Below, one piece after another: positions 1 to 8,298 of a DNA stretch of 12,435 nt. Source of the stretch: Mollicutes bacterium (GTDB taxonomy: Bacteria; Bacillota_I; Bacilli_A; RF39; UBA660); NCBI GenBank assembly GCA_012513875.1, contig JAAZBI010000028.1, positions 1-12,435 of the forward strand, written 5' to 3'. Positions within the stretch are counted from its first letter, which is position 1, and each line of letters begins with the position of its first letter. Below the pieces are notes generated by a model. That model did no database searches and was not told the DNA's origin. It saw only the letters and a program-made list of their open reading frames with translations. The translations under genes and the position numbers were made by a program.

Positions 1-363
1 CATGATTTAGATAACGGAGTATATCCGAAAATATTCATAGATTTACCATTAGAAGTAGATGTTACAAATTATATTTTAGGTGTTGACAGTGAAGTAGAAT
101 ATACAGTTAATAATAAATATGATGGTTTAGTTAAAGTCGAAATTGATCGATATCGTTATTTTGAAGATTATAATCATAATCTTTATATCGAAGTTAGAAA
201 AGGAAGTATAACTGATAAATCTAATATTTCATATATTTACCCAGCAGAACAATTTGTATTTAAAGGAATAAGTTTAACTAAGTTTAAAACTGAAGGAGTA
301 CCAATCTTTGATTTATCTCAAGATATAGATGAGGTTAGTACTAATAATGGTATTAGTAAGTAA
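1..363 (+). CDS. C-terminal fragment of an unrecognised protein (5' end outside the window)
   Basis: An open frame runs from the first base to a TAA at 361-363 and gives 120 residues, with no start codon that needs to lie inside the window. Composition and codon use match the downstream genes, and a terminator follows directly, so this is very likely the real 3' end of a gene. The visible part is soluble, with no membrane segment. It looks rich in beta strands: alternating hydrophobic stretches such as PKIFIDLPLEVDV, then LYIEVRKG, ending in a polar tail with acidic residues. The pattern of a DLP-type strand, a short ILG turn and a VKVEI strand faintly resembles the C-terminal substrate-binding domains of DnaJ/Hsp40 proteins. 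That is only an impression, and no diagnostic motif is present. Function is left unassigned. Confidence 0.75.
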   Translation, partial: HDLDNGVYPKIFIDLPLEVDVTNYILGVDSEVEYTVNNKYDGLVKVEIDRYRYFEDYNHNLYIEVRKGSITDKSNISYIYPAEQFVFKGISLTKFKTEGVPIFDLSQDIDEVSTNNGISK

Positions 364-386
364 AAAGAAGCTTTGCTTCTTTTTTT
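362..386 (+). terminator. Rho-independent terminator
   Basis: A perfect 10-bp inverted repeat, AAAAAGAAGC and GCTTCTTTTT, is separated by a TTT loop and runs into seven T residues (380-386). It overlaps the stop codon of the upstream gene and so ends that transcript. It separates the upstream gene from the promoter at 402-431. The stem holds only three G-C pairs, which is normal for such an AT-rich genome. Confidence 0.9.
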
Positions 387-401
387 GTTATTATTGATTA
401 A

Positions 402-431
402 TTGATAAATATCAATAATTAATGATATAAT
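402..431 (+). promoter_or_regulatory. Sigma-A-type promoter for the addB-addA unit
   Basis: TTGATA (402-407, one mismatch to TTGACA) and a perfect TATAAT (426-431) are 18 bases apart. A TG at 423-424 makes the -10 element of the extended type. Transcription would start near 437-439, only about 8-10 bases before the ATG at 447, so the leader would hold little more than the Shine-Dalgarno site. The site lies just after the upstream terminator, where a new promoter is expected. An inverted repeat, ATTGAT-AAAT-ATCAAT (401-416), covers the -35 element and could be an operator or chance. Confidence 0.75.
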
Positions 432-446
432 AATTTTGGTGATAAT

Positions 447-2705
447 ATGAACTTATATAATAATATTGAGCAAAATTCTTTATTGATAGTGCCTGAAAAT
501 ATTAGATTATCTATTTTAAAAAATATAAATAAATTAGTAAATTATAAATTTATGACTAAAGAAGAATTTGTTAATAAAATGTCTTTTGATTATAGTGTGG
601 AGGCTGTCGATTACTTAATTGAAAATTATAATTATACAGTTGAAAATAGTTATGAGATATTAAATAAATTGGTGTATTTAGAAGATACAGAATATTTATC
701 TTCTAAATTAAACATTTATAATAAAATAAGACAAGAACTGATTGATAATTCATTAATTAAAATTGATTCGATATTTTATCAAAGTTATAAAAATAAACCT
801 GTTTTTGTTTGTGGATATAAATATATTGATAATTATTTTAAAAAACAATTGTCTAAATTTAATTATAAAATTATTGAATTTAATGAAGAAAATAATATAA
901 ATGTGTTTGAGGTTATTAATGAAGAAGAACATATTAATTGTATATTCAATAAGATATTTGAATTACTTGAACAAGGAATTACATTAGATAAAATTAAAAT
1001 TGGAAACATTTCAAAAAAAGATTTATTTGTATTTAAAAGACTGGCTGATATATATAAATTAAAAATTAGTATTTCTCAAAAATGTATGTTAAGTGAGTTG
1101 CCTATTATTAAAGAATATCTAGAATTATTGAAAAGTCATTCTATTGCAGATAGTATTTCTTTATTATCAAATGTTTCTTATGATTTATTAAATAAAATAA
1201 TACTTATATCTAATTCTTTTTTAAAAGCAAAAAAACATTATGAATTATTAAAATATAAGTTTGAACATTCTAGTTATCAAAAAGAGAAAATTAATCCAGC
1301 ATTAGAGATAGTTAATCTTCCTGATTATGAAGTTGCAGATGATGAATATTTATTAATATTTAATTTATCAAAAGAGAGTTTAATTAATTATAAAGATGAT
1401 GATTTTTTTTCTGATGTAGAAAAGTGGGAATTAGAAATAGAAACTTCAGTTGAATTAAATAATATTGAAAAGAATAAATGGCTTAAACTACTTAAGAATA
1501 CCAAAAATTTGTTTGTATATTATATTGAAAAAGATTCTTTTGCTTTTCCTAATTTAAATGTTAATATAATCAAACCAAAAACAAACTATTATTGTAAAAA
1601 CAAATTACTATTTTCTTTAGGTGAAAAATTAGATGAGTATTCTAAATATCGTGTTTTAAATTCTGATTTAATTATATTATATAATAATTTAAAGACAAAT
1701 TATCTTAGTTATGATAATGATTATCAAAAAATAAATCAAAGATTAATCTCTGATTATTTTAGTTTGTCTTATACAAGTTTAAATGATTATTATCATTGTC
1801 AATATAAATATTATTTAAAATATCTTTTAAAATTTACCAATTATGAAGAAAATTTTTATCTTTTAATTGGTAATTTATTTCATTATATTTTAGAAAAATT
1901 TTATCAACCTGGTTTTGATTTAGAAAAAGAATGGAGTCATTTTTTTGATAATAAAAAAATTAGCTCTAAAGAAGAAGTTTTACTAATAAAACTTAAAGAA
2001 GAAATGCAATATATTGTTAATCAATTAAAATTGGAAAAAGAATTGATGAATATAAAAGAAGTAAATTGCGAAGAAAAGATTAAAGTAAAGGTAAGAGATA
2101 ACATATATTTTGATGGCAAAATTGATAAAATTGTAATTAATCATCCTAATTTAGTTAGTGTAGTTGATTATAAAACTGGAGGAATCAATAAAGATTTAAG
2201 TAATAATAAGTATGGTTTAAATCTACAATTGCCATGCTATTTATACTTGTTAAATAAATCAAACAAGTTTTGTAATTTAGAACCAATTGGTTTTTATTAT
2301 CAACAATTATTAGAAACAACTTTCAATAATAAAAAAAGTATAGTTGAAAATAAAAATTATAATTTGAGATTACAAGGATATACCCTTGATGATGAAGAAA
2401 AAGTAAAACAATTTGATAGTTCTTATAAAGATAGTGAAATAATTAGAAGTTTAAAATTATCTAAAGAATTAAAGGGTAATTTATTGTCAAAGGAAGAAAT
2501 AGATTGTCTAATTGAATTGGTAGAAGAAAAAATTATTAATGCTAGCAAAAATATTTTTGATAATAATTTTATAATAAATCCAAAAGTTTTAAAAGGTAAA
2601 AATGAATCATGTAAAAATTGTGAATATAAAGATATTTGTTATGTAAAAAATGAAAATATTGTTTATTTAGATGGTGAGGCGAATGATGATGAAGAATTGG
2701 ACTAA
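447..2705 (+). CDS. addB: AddB-like subunit of the AddAB helicase-nuclease (shortened)
   Basis: This is probably the AddB (RexB) subunit of the complex that resects double-strand DNA ends for RecA-dependent repair. The C-terminal half is a RecB-type PD-(D/E)XK nuclease with all expected residues: H479 in a GNLFHYILE motif, D560 in FDGKID, D574 and K576 in VVDYKTGG, then a QLPCYLYL motif. Four cysteines, C451 and C722-x2-C725-x5-C731, match the spacing of the AddB iron-sulfur cluster that clamps the nuclease domain. The N-terminal helicase-like half is reduced. The protein has 752 residues against about 1,170 in Bacillus AddB, and it begins at the strand (LLIVPEN) that normally follows Walker A, so no GxxxxGKT is present. 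The ATG at 447 has GGTGAT (438-443) just upstream. The 3' end overlaps addA, which fits two subunits made together. A name of 'PD-(D/E)XK nuclease family protein' would be the cautious alternative. Confidence 0.88.
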   Translation: MNLYNNIEQNSLLIVPENIRLSILKNINKLVNYKFMTKEEFVNKMSFDYSVEAVDYLIENYNYTVENSYEILNKLVYLEDTEYLSSKLNIYNKIRQELIDNSLIKIDSIFYQSYKNKPVFVCGYKYIDNYFKKQLSKFNYKIIEFNEENNINVFEVINEEEHINCIFNKIFELLEQGITLDKIKIGNISKKDLFVFKRLADIYKLKISISQKCMLSELPIIKEYLELLKSHSIADSISLLSNVSYDLLNKIILISNSFLKAKKHYELLKYKFEHSSYQKEKINPALEIVNLPDYEVADDEYLLIFNLSKESLINYKDDDFFSDVEKWELEIETSVELNNIEKNKWLKLLKNTKNLFVYYIEKDSFAFPNLNVNIIKPKTNYYCKNKLLFSLGEKLDEYSKYRVLNSDLIILYNNLKTNYLSYDNDYQKINQRLISDYFSLSYTSLNDYYHCQYKYYLKYLLKFTNYEENFYLLIGNLFHYILEKFYQPGFDLEKEWSHFFDNKKISSKEEVLLIKLKEEMQYIVNQLKLEKELMNIKEVNCEEKIKVKVRDNIYFDGKIDKIVINHPNLVSVVDYKTGGINKDLSNNKYGLNLQLPCYLYLLNKSNKFCNLEPIGFYYQQLLETTFNNKKSIVENKNYNLRLQGYTLDDEEKVKQFDSSYKDSEIIRSLKLSKELKGNLLSKEEIDCLIELVEEKIINASKNIFDNNFIINPKVLKGKNESCKNCEYKDICYVKNENIVYLDGEANDDEELD
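2673..2685 (+). promoter_or_regulatory. Shine-Dalgarno site and ambiguous triple-ATG start of addA
   Basis: GGTGAGG (2673-2679) lies inside the end of addB and precedes three consecutive in-frame ATG codons at 2683, 2686 and 2689. An earlier in-frame ATG at 2671 has no ribosome site at a suitable distance and overlaps the GGTGAGG itself, so a start at 2683-2689 is preferred. The three candidates differ by only one or two methionines. Confidence 0.6.
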
Positions 2706-5700
2706 TGAACAATTAGAAGCGATTAATTGCGAAGGAACGAACATTTTAGTTAGTGCTGGAGCAGGTTCTGGTAAAACTTCAGTTTTAACAGAGCGAGTTG
2801 TTCGAAAAATTAATTCTGGAACTAAAATAAACGAATTGCTTGTATTAACTTTTACTAGAGCTGCTGCTGAAGAAATGAAAATAAGAATTCAAGAAAGATT
2901 AGTAGATAATTCTGAACAACTAGATTTGCTTCCTACAGCGTACATCACAACATTCGATAGTTTTGCAGCTAGTGTCTTAAAAAAATATCATTTCTTATTA
3001 AATTTAAATAGTAATTATCAAATTGATGAAAATAGTGTCTTGTTATTAGAAAAAAAGAGAATTATTGATAAAATTTTTGATCAATATTATCAGTCTAAAG
3101 ATGAAAGATTTTTAAAATTAATTAAAGATTTTTGTTTAAAAGATGATAAAAATTTAAAAGAAAATATCTTAAAATTAAATGATAAGATTATATTAAAATA
3201 TGATTATCAAGATTATTTAAATAATTATGAACAAATAAATTTTAATATTGAAAAAATTAATGCTGACAAGAATTTATATTTTGACTTAATTAAAGAAAAA
3301 ATTAATCAAATTGATTCTCTATTAAATAAGGCATCAAATGAAGTTGATATTGATCGTTATCATCTCTTTTTTGATTGCTTAAATTCATTATTAAGTGCAA
3401 ATACATATGATGAATATAAAAATAATTCTAATATATCTTTTAAAAATGCATCACCAAAAGATAGTGAACAATTCAAATCAATTAAAAAACAAATCAAATC
3501 AAATATTGATGAAATAGTAGATTTATGTAAATTTGAAAACGAAACAGATATGATTGACAAGGTATATTTAACTAAAGATAATATTTTACTTGTAGTTGAA
3601 ATATTAAAAGAATTTAATAAACAATTAGATATAGTTAAAAAAGAAAATCAAATTTATGAGTTTATTGATATAACTAGATTTTCAATTAAGTTAGTAAAAG
3701 AATATCCAGAAGTAAGAGAAGAAATTAAAAATAATTTTAAAGAAATATTAATTGATGAATATCAAGATACAAATGATTTGCAAGAAGAATTTATTTCTGA
3801 AATATCAAAAAACAATGTTTATTTAGTAGGAGATATTAAACAATCTATCTATCGCTTTCGTAATGCTAATCCTAATTTGTTTCAAGAAAAATTTGAATTA
3901 TATAAGAATAATCAAGGTGGTTTAAAAATAGATTTAAATCGTAATTTTAGAAGTAGAAGTGAAGTTATATCTGATATTAATTTACTCTTTGATTATTTAA
4001 TGGATTATTCTCTAACAAAAGTAAATTATCGCGAAGAACATCGCCTAATTTATGGAAATAATAAATATTCAAATGAGTTATCTAACAAAGCTGATAATCA
4101 TTTAGAGTTATATAATTATTCTTTACAACCAGGTCAAAACAAAGTTGAAGTAGAAGCCTATTTAATTGGTAAAGATATATTAGAGAAGATTAATAATAAA
4201 TACTTAGTAGCTGATAAAGATAATATGAGATCATGTCAATATTCTGATTTTACTATATTAATTGATCGTAAATCTCATTTTGATACTTTTAAGAAGATGT
4301 TTTCATATTTAGGAATACCATTAAAAATAAGAGGAGAAGAAAAAGTAATTAATACTAATCATATTTTAGTTATCAATAGCATTTTAAAATTAGTTGATAA
4401 ATGTTATAGAAATAGTTATGATTTGGAATTTGAAAAAAGTTTTTATAGTTTGGGAAGAAGTTTTTTATTTGGTTTAACAGATGAAGAATTATATAATATT
4501 AAAACAAAAAAAGAATATCAAAATACAGAAATATATAAAAAATTACATGAAATTGCTGTTGATTTAAAATCATTATCTTTAAAACAATTATTAGAAAAAA
4601 TAATTGAAAAATTTGATATTTATATGAAATTAATTACTATTGGTAATATAAAAGACATTTGTTTAAGGATAGATTATTTATTAAAAACTTGTGATTTGTT
4701 AGGTAATTTAAATTATCAAATTAGTGATTTAATTGAATACTTTGATTTATTCTTTGCTAGTGAAGAATTAAAAATGCCATCAATTGAAGACGAAGCAGGG
4801 GCTGTCTTATTAACTTCTATTCATCAATCTAAAGGATTGGAATTTCCAATTTGTTATTATCCATTGTTAGATTCAAAATTTAACAAAAAAGAGATGTCAG
4901 AGAAATTTATTTTTTCAAAACAATTTGGGATTATTACTTCATATCAAGAAGATTGTTTACAACAAACTTTTTATCATTCTATAAATAAGTATCAAGATAC
5001 ATTGGAAGATGTTCAAGAAAAATTAAGATTATTTTACGTAGCATTAACTAGATCAAAAGAAAAAATGATTATGGTAGGAGATTTTAATCAAGAACCTAAT
5101 AACGAATTAAATGAAACAGTAGATTTTTATGATAGATACAATTATAAAACTTATCGTGATGTAATAATTTCTTTAAAGGATATTATTAGAGATAAAATTA
5201 AAGATATTGAAACACTACAGGTAAACAAAGATTATTTAAATATTAAACGATTAGATTACGATTCTTTATTAAATCAAGAGGTAGAACCTATTAATATTAA
5301 AGAAGTAAATATTAATTATGAAATAATTGAGCAGAAAAAAGCTTCTAAAAAAATTAATAAATTATTAACAGAAACAGAACTTAATAATCTAGATTATGGT
5401 AATAAATTACATTATTATTTAGAAATGATTGATTTTAAAGAACCTAACTTTTCTTTAATTGAAGAGGATTTGATACCTAAAATTAAAGCATTTTTAAATT
5501 GTGATTTATTAAATAATATTAATGATTCAAAAGTATATAAAGAGTATGAATTTATCTATAATTCTAATCAGATAGAAAATAGAGGAGTAATTGATTTAAT
5601 CATCGAAGAATCCGATTGTTTAAAAGTTATCGATTATAAAATGAAAAATATCGATGATGAAGCTTATGAAGAACAATTAAAAACTTATCGTGATTATTTA

Positions 5701-5775
5701 AAAACAATTACAGATAAAAAAATAGAGTTATATTTATACTCAATTATGGAAGAAAAATATAAATCAATCTATTAA
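2683..5775 (+). CDS. addA: AddA, ATP-dependent helicase-nuclease subunit A
   Basis: AddA (RexA) is the UvrD-like (SF1) helicase and nuclease subunit of AddAB, which unwinds and degrades broken DNA ends and prepares 3' tails for RecA. The helicase motifs are all visible: Walker A SAGAGSGKT (K31), motif Ia TFTRAAAEEM, Walker B LIDEYQDTN (D358, E359), motif III GDIKQSIYRFR (from G383), motif IV NRNFRSR, motif V SIHQSKGLEFP (H714) and motif VI VALTRSKEK (R790). The C-terminal RecB-type nuclease is complete: H910 in KLHYYLE, D971 in GVIDLI, D984 and K986 in VIDYK, and a following EQLKTY. At 1,031 residues it is shorter than Bacillus AddA (about 1,230) but nothing essential seems lost. The start was chosen at 2683 because of GGTGAGG at 2673; the overlap with addB is 23 bases, which suggests coupled translation. 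It ends in TAA at 5773-5775. Confidence 0.95.
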   Translation: MMMKNWTNEQLEAINCEGTNILVSAGAGSGKTSVLTERVVRKINSGTKINELLVLTFTRAAAEEMKIRIQERLVDNSEQLDLLPTAYITTFDSFAASVLKKYHFLLNLNSNYQIDENSVLLLEKKRIIDKIFDQYYQSKDERFLKLIKDFCLKDDKNLKENILKLNDKIILKYDYQDYLNNYEQINFNIEKINADKNLYFDLIKEKINQIDSLLNKASNEVDIDRYHLFFDCLNSLLSANTYDEYKNNSNISFKNASPKDSEQFKSIKKQIKSNIDEIVDLCKFENETDMIDKVYLTKDNILLVVEILKEFNKQLDIVKKENQIYEFIDITRFSIKLVKEYPEVREEIKNNFKEILIDEYQDTNDLQEEFISEISKNNVYLVGDIKQSIYRFRNANPNLFQEKFELYKNNQGGLKIDLNRNFRSRSEVISDINLLFDYLMDYSLTKVNYREEHRLIYGNNKYSNELSNKADNHLELYNYSLQPGQNKVEVEAYLIGKDILEKINNKYLVADKDNMRSCQYSDFTILIDRKSHFDTFKKMFSYLGIPLKIRGEEKVINTNHILVINSILKLVDKCYRNSYDLEFEKSFYSLGRSFLFGLTDEELYNIKTKKEYQNTEIYKKLHEIAVDLKSLSLKQLLEKIIEKFDIYMKLITIGNIKDICLRIDYLLKTCDLLGNLNYQISDLIEYFDLFFASEELKMPSIEDEAGAVLLTSIHQSKGLEFPICYYPLLDSKFNKKEMSEKFIFSKQFGIITSYQEDCLQQTFYHSINKYQDTLEDVQEKLRLFYVALTRSKEKMIMVGDFNQEPNNELNETVDFYDRYNYKTYRDVIISLKDIIRDKIKDIETLQVNKDYLNIKRLDYDSLLNQEVEPINIKEVNINYEIIEQKKASKKINKLLTETELNNLDYGNKLHYYLEMIDFKEPNFSLIEEDLIPKIKAFLNCDLLNNINDSKVYKEYEFIYNSNQIENRGVIDLIIEESDCLKVIDYKMKNIDDEAYEEQLKTYRDYLKTITDKKIELYLYSIMEEKYKSIY

Positions 5776-5792
5776 AAAGTTAAAAGATACGA

Positions 5793-5798
5793 TATAAT
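5793..5798 (+). promoter_or_regulatory. Possible -10 element of an internal promoter before comN
   Basis: A perfect TATAAT lies in the 40-base gap between addA and the comN-like gene. The surrounding 11 bases, GATATAATAAT (5791-5801), are identical to those around the -10 element of the addB promoter (424-434). No good -35 element sits at the right distance (about TATTAA at 5770-5775), and the predicted start near 5805 would fall inside the ribosome-binding site. It may be a weak secondary promoter or simply AT-rich sequence. Confidence 0.35.
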
Positions 5799-5815
5799 AA
5801 TAGAGGAGTGATCTT

Positions 5816-6082
5816 ATGGAATTTGAATCTTTAAAAGAATTATATTTAAGAATTAAACCAGCTTTAACTTCGAAAAAAGAAGAATTAAGAAGAAGGGGTT
5901 TTAATTATTTTAAAGAAGAAGACTTATGGAATTATTTGAAAGAAACAAAATGGATTAAAACAGAGAATCTTTCTTTAGCAGAAATGGTTAGAGATATTTT
6001 TAATTTGGATTATAATGGATTAGATAAATATGTTTTAAATAATTTAAGAAATATAACTCCAGAATTGAATTTAAATGAGTAG
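5816..6082 (+). CDS. comN: ComN-like post-transcriptional regulator
   Basis: This small soluble protein of 88 residues resembles the ComN/YrzD family ('post-transcriptional regulator'). In Bacillus subtilis, ComN binds the cell-division protein DivIVA and acts on the comE competence mRNA; in other lineages the role is not known. Evidence is the pattern of a charged helix KKEELRRRGF, the acidic/aromatic block EEDLWNYLKETKW (W38 and W46) and a LAEMVRDIF helix, at the usual family length. The position directly before secDF is the same as in Bacillus, which strengthens the call. The ATG has a strong ribosome site, GAGGAGTGATC (5803-5813). No competence genes are in the window, so the competence role is not shown here. 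Confidence 0.82.
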   Translation: MEFESLKELYLRIKPALTSKKEELRRRGFNYFKEEDLWNYLKETKWIKTENLSLAEMVRDIFNLDYNGLDKYVLNNLRNITPELNLNE

Positions 6083-6097
6083 GAAGAAGAGGCAGAA

Positions 6098-8284
6098 ATG
6101 AAAAGAAGTTTATTTTTAATATTATTAGTTATTATAGTTGCATTAGCATATATACCATTATTTAAAGATATTAATTTTGGTTTAGATTTAAAAGGTGGTT
6201 TTGAAATTTTATATGAAGTTTCTAGTCTTGATGATCAAGAATTAACATCAGATATGATGAAAGCTACATATAAAACAATTAGTCGTCGTGTTGATAGTTT
6301 AGGTGTTTTAGAACCAGAAATAGAAATTGAAGGTAGTAATCGTATTAGAATTAAATTAGCTGGTGTAACTAATAAAGAAGATGCAGGAAAAATATTAAGT
6401 AAAGCTGCTACTTTAAGTTTTAGAGACACTAAAGATAATTTATTAATGAGTGCTTCTGTTTTAAAAGCTGGAGGAGCTCGCAATGAAACTGATAATCAAG
6501 GAAAACCAGCAGTAGGTTTATCTGTTGCTGATATTGATAAATTTTATGAAGTAACTAAAGCTGTTAAAGATTATCCTGATAATCGAATTGTTATTTGGTT
6601 AGATTTTGAAGAAGAAATAGATAGTTTTGCAACAACATATAATTGTGGAGATTTAGAAAACTCTAATTGTTTATCAGCTGCAACTGTATCTCAAGCTTTT
6701 TCTAGTGATGTTCAAATAACAGGAAGTTTTAGCAAAGAAGAAGTTTCTACATTAGTAGAGTTAATTAATTCGGGGTCTTTACCAACTAAATTGAACGAAC
6801 TTTCATCAAGAATAGTAACGGCTTCTTTTGGTGAAAACTCTTTACAAAAGACTTTATTAGCGGGAATAATTGGAATAACTATTATCATGGGCGTTTTAAT
6901 CTTTATTTATCGTTTTTCTGGATTAATCGCTAGTATTGGTTTGCTTCTTTATGGAGTTTTAGTATTCTTTATCTTTTGGATGATTGGTGGAGTTTTAACT
7001 TTACCAGGAATAGCTTCTTTATTACTAGGAATTGGAATGGCAGTAGACGCTAATGTTTTAAGTTTTGAAAGAATTAAAGAAGAGTTAAAAGCGAAACATA
7101 GTTTAAAAGAAGCATTTAGAATAGGATATAAAAATTCTTTATCTAGTATTATTGATTCTAATATTACTACTTTAATTGTAGCGATTGTTTTATTTGTTCT
7201 AGGAGAAAGTGCTGTTAAAGGTTTTGCAACGATGTTAATGATAAGTATTTTTTCTACTATTTTAGTTATGGTGTTTATTGTTCGTAATATGATTAGATGG
7301 TTTTTAAAAACAAATTTTTTTGAAAAAAAACAATGTTTCTTTATTGGATTTAAAAACAAAAAAACTAATAAAAAACCTTTATTTGAAAGATTTAATTATT
7401 TAAAAAAATACAAGTTTTTTGTAATAGGAACAAGTTTTATTTTATTAGTTGGATTAATTTTAACTTTAACAATGGGATTAAATCTAAGTGTTGATTTTAA
7501 AGGTGGAACGGATTTTACAATTACTGCTAATAAAATTAGTGAAAAAGAAATAAAAGCTAGTTATCAAGAATTAGGTTTTAAGGATATTGAATTAAGTAGG
7601 ATTGATGAAAAATCAAATTATGTTAAAATAGGAAAAATTTTAAAAGATTCAAAAATTGTAGAAATTAGTGATCATTTTAAAGAAAAATATAAAGCAACAG
7701 TAGAAAGTGGATCAGTATCAACAGTAGTGAAACAAGAGTTAATTAAAAATGCTATATTATCTACATTACTTGCTTTTATTGGCATTATTATTTATGTTTC
7801 TTTCAGATTTACATTTAATTTTGCAGTAGCAGGTATTTTAGCTTTAATACATGACGCATTCTTTGTTGTAGCAATGTTTAGCATCTTTAAAATTGAAGTA
7901 GATACTATATTTATTGCAGCTATCTTAACAATTGTTGGTTATTCAATTAACGATACTGTAGTTGTTTTTGATAGAATCAGAGAAGAAAACCTTAATAATA
8001 ATAAATTAGACGAAGTTATTAATAAGAGCTTAGGAGTTACAATGAAACGTTCATTATTAACTTCGGTGACAACTTTAATACCGGTTGTGGCTTTATTGTT
8101 GTTTGGTTCAGCACAAATATTTAATTTCAATATTGCTATGTTCATTGGGTTAATAGCTGGATGTTATTCTTCAATATTTATTGCATCTCCAATTTGGTAT
8201 ATATTGACTACTAAAAGAAAAATTAAATCGTTTGTAAAAAAAGAAGTAATTGAAGAAATAAAAATAAAAGGCATTAATTCTTAA
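6098..8284 (+). CDS. secDF: SecDF fused protein-export membrane protein
   Basis: SecDF sits with SecYEG in the membrane and uses the proton gradient to pull exported proteins outward after SecA-driven translocation. The protein is one chain of 728 residues, as in Bacillus (about 737), with SecD first and SecF second. The SecD half has a membrane segment near 3-20, FGLDLKGG (27-34), an outside domain, then five membrane segments at about 252-400 with VDANVLSFERI (D317). The SecF half has a segment at about 437-461, VDFKGGTDF (D466), a second outside domain, then segments at about 547-703 with NDTVVVFDRI (D619) and R651 before the LLTSVTTL helix. D317, D619 and R651 correspond to the proton-path residues of Thermus SecDF. 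Two cysteines, C183 and C191, lie in the first outside domain. A ribosome site AGAGG (6088-6092) precedes the ATG. Confidence 0.96.
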   Translation: MKRSLFLILLVIIVALAYIPLFKDINFGLDLKGGFEILYEVSSLDDQELTSDMMKATYKTISRRVDSLGVLEPEIEIEGSNRIRIKLAGVTNKEDAGKILSKAATLSFRDTKDNLLMSASVLKAGGARNETDNQGKPAVGLSVADIDKFYEVTKAVKDYPDNRIVIWLDFEEEIDSFATTYNCGDLENSNCLSAATVSQAFSSDVQITGSFSKEEVSTLVELINSGSLPTKLNELSSRIVTASFGENSLQKTLLAGIIGITIIMGVLIFIYRFSGLIASIGLLLYGVLVFFIFWMIGGVLTLPGIASLLLGIGMAVDANVLSFERIKEELKAKHSLKEAFRIGYKNSLSSIIDSNITTLIVAIVLFVLGESAVKGFATMLMISIFSTILVMVFIVRNMIRWFLKTNFFEKKQCFFIGFKNKKTNKKPLFERFNYLKKYKFFVIGTSFILLVGLILTLTMGLNLSVDFKGGTDFTITANKISEKEIKASYQELGFKDIELSRIDEKSNYVKIGKILKDSKIVEISDHFKEKYKATVESGSVSTVVKQELIKNAILSTLLAFIGIIIYVSFRFTFNFAVAGILALIHDAFFVVAMFSIFKIEVDTIFIAAILTIVGYSINDTVVVFDRIREENLNNNKLDEVINKSLGVTMKRSLLTSVTTLIPVVALLLFGSAQIFNFNIAMFIGLIAGCYSSIFIASPIWYILTTKRKIKSFVKKEVIEEIKIKGINS

Positions 8285-8298
8285 GGAGTGTTATTTTG
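8282..8298 (+). promoter_or_regulatory. Shine-Dalgarno site overlapping the secDF stop, setting a TTG start for rel
   Basis: TAAGGAGTG (8282-8290) combines the TAA stop of secDF with a strong AAGGAG ribosome site, seven bases before TTG at 8296. No ATG in the rel frame occurs before about residue 44, inside the conserved HD domain, so TTG is the credible start. The arrangement suggests that ribosomes finishing secDF reinitiate on rel. Confidence 0.8.

Noticed and set aside
447..1800. Frameshift or pseudogene explaining the short AddB
   Set aside because: The frame is open over 752 codons, and the nuclease and cysteine motifs are complete. The upstream region has its own terminator and promoter, so the short form looks genuine.
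6949..7359. 136-codon open frame on the minus strand opposite secDF, and similar minus-strand frames at 3360-3560, 6235-6483 and 7939-8145
   Set aside because: They lie fully inside well-supported genes, have no convincing ribosome site or family likeness, and arise from the AT-rich complement of the real coding strand.
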